From the NCBI RefSeq assembly GCF_033344935.1, contig NZ_JAWPMM010000001.1, forward strand, positions 1,598,001 through 1,662,000: a stretch of DNA of 64,000 nucleotides, written 5' to 3'. Shown here piece by piece: positions 62,745-64,000 of this stretch. The DNA is from Reichenbachiella sp. Its GTDB lineage: Bacteria; Bacteroidota; Bacteroidia; Cytophagales; Cyclobacteriaceae. Under the pieces are notes generated by a model. It saw only the letters and a list, made by a program, of their open reading frames with translations, did not search any database and was not told the DNA's origin. Both the position numbers and the translations under genes were made by a program. Position 1 is the stretch's first letter. Each line of letters starts with the position of its first letter.

Positions 62745-64000
62745 TTAAATCTCCGTCAAATCTATAAACAATAATCCTTCTGGATCTCGTCCCATGGCTC
62801 GGGCTTGGCGTACCTGTTTTTTGGTTCGCTTTTGTATATAGTTCAAGCTCATATAAGTGTTGTAATAGCTTTTGAAGTTGAGTTTGTCTTGAACCATCCA
62901 CTGTTCATAATTCTGCAGTTGGTCTCTGAATTCTGCGTTTCCCAGATTGGGGCTATTCGGACCATCGATATGATAATCTCGTAAGATGGCCAATACGTAG
63001 ATCAGTTTTTGCTGTAGCAGAAAAGTCTGACTTCTCAGTGATCCATATCGGTTCAAATCATTGAACCCAAAGGCGTTGATACCGCCGGCAATTGCTGCCA
63101 TAATACCAATATAAGGTACGGCTTTGTGCGCAGTGGTGCCTTCCGTAAATACATTCCCTGCCGCCGTATAAGTGGCAAAAAGCATAGTCATGACCGATAA
63201 GCCTCTTTTTAGATTTTTTACACTTCCTTCTCTTTGCTCCAAGTCAGCATGCATTTCGTTTAAATGGTCAATTAGAAAAATGGCCTCGTCTCTATAGTTC
63301 AGATAGCTTTGGTAGGTGATTTCAGTGTTTTCACGATGATGAACCGTCAACGTAAATGCCCGCTGGTCGATGGAGCCATCTGGGTCTTCGGCCACCATCA
63401 GCATATCAAATTTCTTTGGTTTTAACTCTATTCCTATGATGTCGTACCCCGGAGTCCAGTTGAGCTCTACGGCATTGTTTTTCGCCTCCCAGGTCATTCC
63501 TTCAGGAGCGCCTATGATGTCAAACTTCAAATCATTGAAATCATCATTGGCATCTTGAATAAAGATGGTTCTATGAAAGGGAAGTCCTTCATGTACATCT
63601 TCGTTTTGTAGGTTGAGAATTTTCGGCGGTTGATTCATGACACTCCGCTTGATCAGGAAGGTTTTATTAATGGAGATGGGGCTTTCATTACCCTGTTCGC
63701 TGACCTCTACATATACTTCAATAGGAAACAGCTTTTTAAGTTGTTCGATCTGATAGGGGTTGAGTTTCCAGTAAAATTTCCCATTAGTGAGTTTAGGATT
63801 ACCAATGGATGTCGGGATATCCATTTTATAAACTAATGAATCTTGGTCTGGATCTACAACGGAAAGATCCACTTCTAAGGCCTCATTGGCATGAAGGAGA
63901 TATTCATCAAGCACTGGGAATTTGAAGTATGGGGATTCATTTTTTCGATTGATGATAAACAAAAAAACATGTTGAGAGTTTTGTCCTTGCGTGTCGTGGG
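62745..64000 (-). CDS. Ig-like-domain protein with coiled-coil C-terminus, 5' end outside window
   Basis: Frame open to the window edge, about 418 residues visible. Two or more cadherin/Ig-like repeats (VDPDQDSLVYKMDIP; QDANDDFNDLKFDIIGAP; AEDPDGSIDQRAFTLTV) cover the first ~215 residues, then a helical region with a hydrophobic segment (AVPYIGIMAAIAGGINAFG) and a basic C-terminus. Likely an exported or envelope protein, perhaps gliding or adhesion related; function not identified. Outside the cassette-like array. Confidence 0.75.
   Translation of the reverse strand, partial: HDTQGQNSQHVFLFIINRKNESPYFKFPVLDEYLLHANEALEVDLSVVDPDQDSLVYKMDIPTSIGNPKLTNGKFYWKLNPYQIEQLKKLFPIEVYVEVSEQGNESPISINKTFLIKRSVMNQPPKILNLQNEDVHEGLPFHRTIFIQDANDDFNDLKFDIIGAPEGMTWEAKNNAVELNWTPGYDIIGIELKPKKFDMLMVAEDPDGSIDQRAFTLTVHHRENTEITYQSYLNYRDEAIFLIDHLNEMHADLEQREGSVKNLKRGLSVMTMLFATYTAAGNVFTEGTTAHKAVPYIGIMAAIAGGINAFGFNDLNRYGSLRSQTFLLQQKLIYVLAILRDYHIDGPNSPNLGNAEFRDQLQNYEQWMVQDKLNFKSYYNTYMSLNYIQKRTKKQVRQARAMGRDPEGLLFIDLTEI

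Noticed and set aside
1-64000. CRISPR arrays, tRNA or rRNA genes
   Set aside because: No regularly spaced direct repeats, cloverleaf sequences or rRNA signatures noticed on either strand by eye.

Overview
The window looks like a piece of a Bacteroidota chromosome, most likely Cytophagales (Reichenbachiella/Fulvivirga-like). This is inferred from SusC/FecA-type TonB-dependent receptors, three DUF4249 lipoproteins, Bat-type aerotolerance genes, a DUF7009 gene in a molybdopterin cluster, many short lipobox signal peptides, little Shine-Dalgarno sequence, and AT-rich promoters with TAnnTTTG-like -7 boxes. No rRNA, tRNA, CRISPR array or phage was seen.

Layout. 1-6.1 kb: the end of a Dcp-like M3 peptidase, then a gluconate/sugar-acid locus (SDR dehydrogenase divergent from a fused gluconokinase/6-phosphogluconate dehydrogenase, an NRAMP-fold transporter without metal motifs, and a FadR-type GntR regulator). 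6.3-11.9 kb: a His-rich lipoprotein and molybdenum cofactor genes (DUF7009, fdhD, moaD, moaE, mobA, moaC, moeA). 12-22.8 kb: glutamate-synthase-like flavoprotein, ECF sigma/putative anti-sigma/DUF4097 operon, phosphoesterase, amidohydrolase, cobalamin adenosyltransferase, BCAT and a DEAD-box helicase. 22.9-26.1 kb: a second gluconate operon with another GntK-Gnd fusion and GntP. 26.3-28.7 kb: YHYH lipoprotein/MORN lipoprotein/SCO1 operon. 28.8-36.3 kb: membrane proteins, M42 peptidase with a broken 3' copy nearby, acyl-CoA carboxylase beta, Ppx/GppA, Ldh-type dehydrogenase, a beta-barrel protein and an FtsB/DivIC-like protein. 36.7-44.9 kb: a TonB receptor with three DUF4249 paralogues and a 698-aa MG2/plug-like protein. 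44.9-46.8 kb: a reduced Bat pair. 48.3-52.2 kb: a TonB receptor followed by a purple acid phosphatase, suggesting organic phosphate scavenging.

52.3-58.1 kb: a thioredoxin-like/CheA-like/CheY/CheX operon faces a hypX gene. hypX (formyl-CoA to CO, hydrogenase maturation) is cut by an in-frame amber codon. Both divergent first genes carry the same CCTACCTAACC leader touching their ATG.

58.4-62.7 kb: the most unusual region. Four same-direction gene units (VapBC-type toxin-antitoxin, reverse transcriptase, Coa1-like membrane protein, 4-TM protein) are separated by 230-270 bp imperfect palindromes whose ends read GATAACAA...GCGTTATC on the coding strand, with gene stop codons in or next to the left end. 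This is the architecture of integron cassettes with attC sites, but the sites are far longer than usual and no integrase is in view. The window ends in a 5'-truncated gene for an Ig-like-repeat protein.
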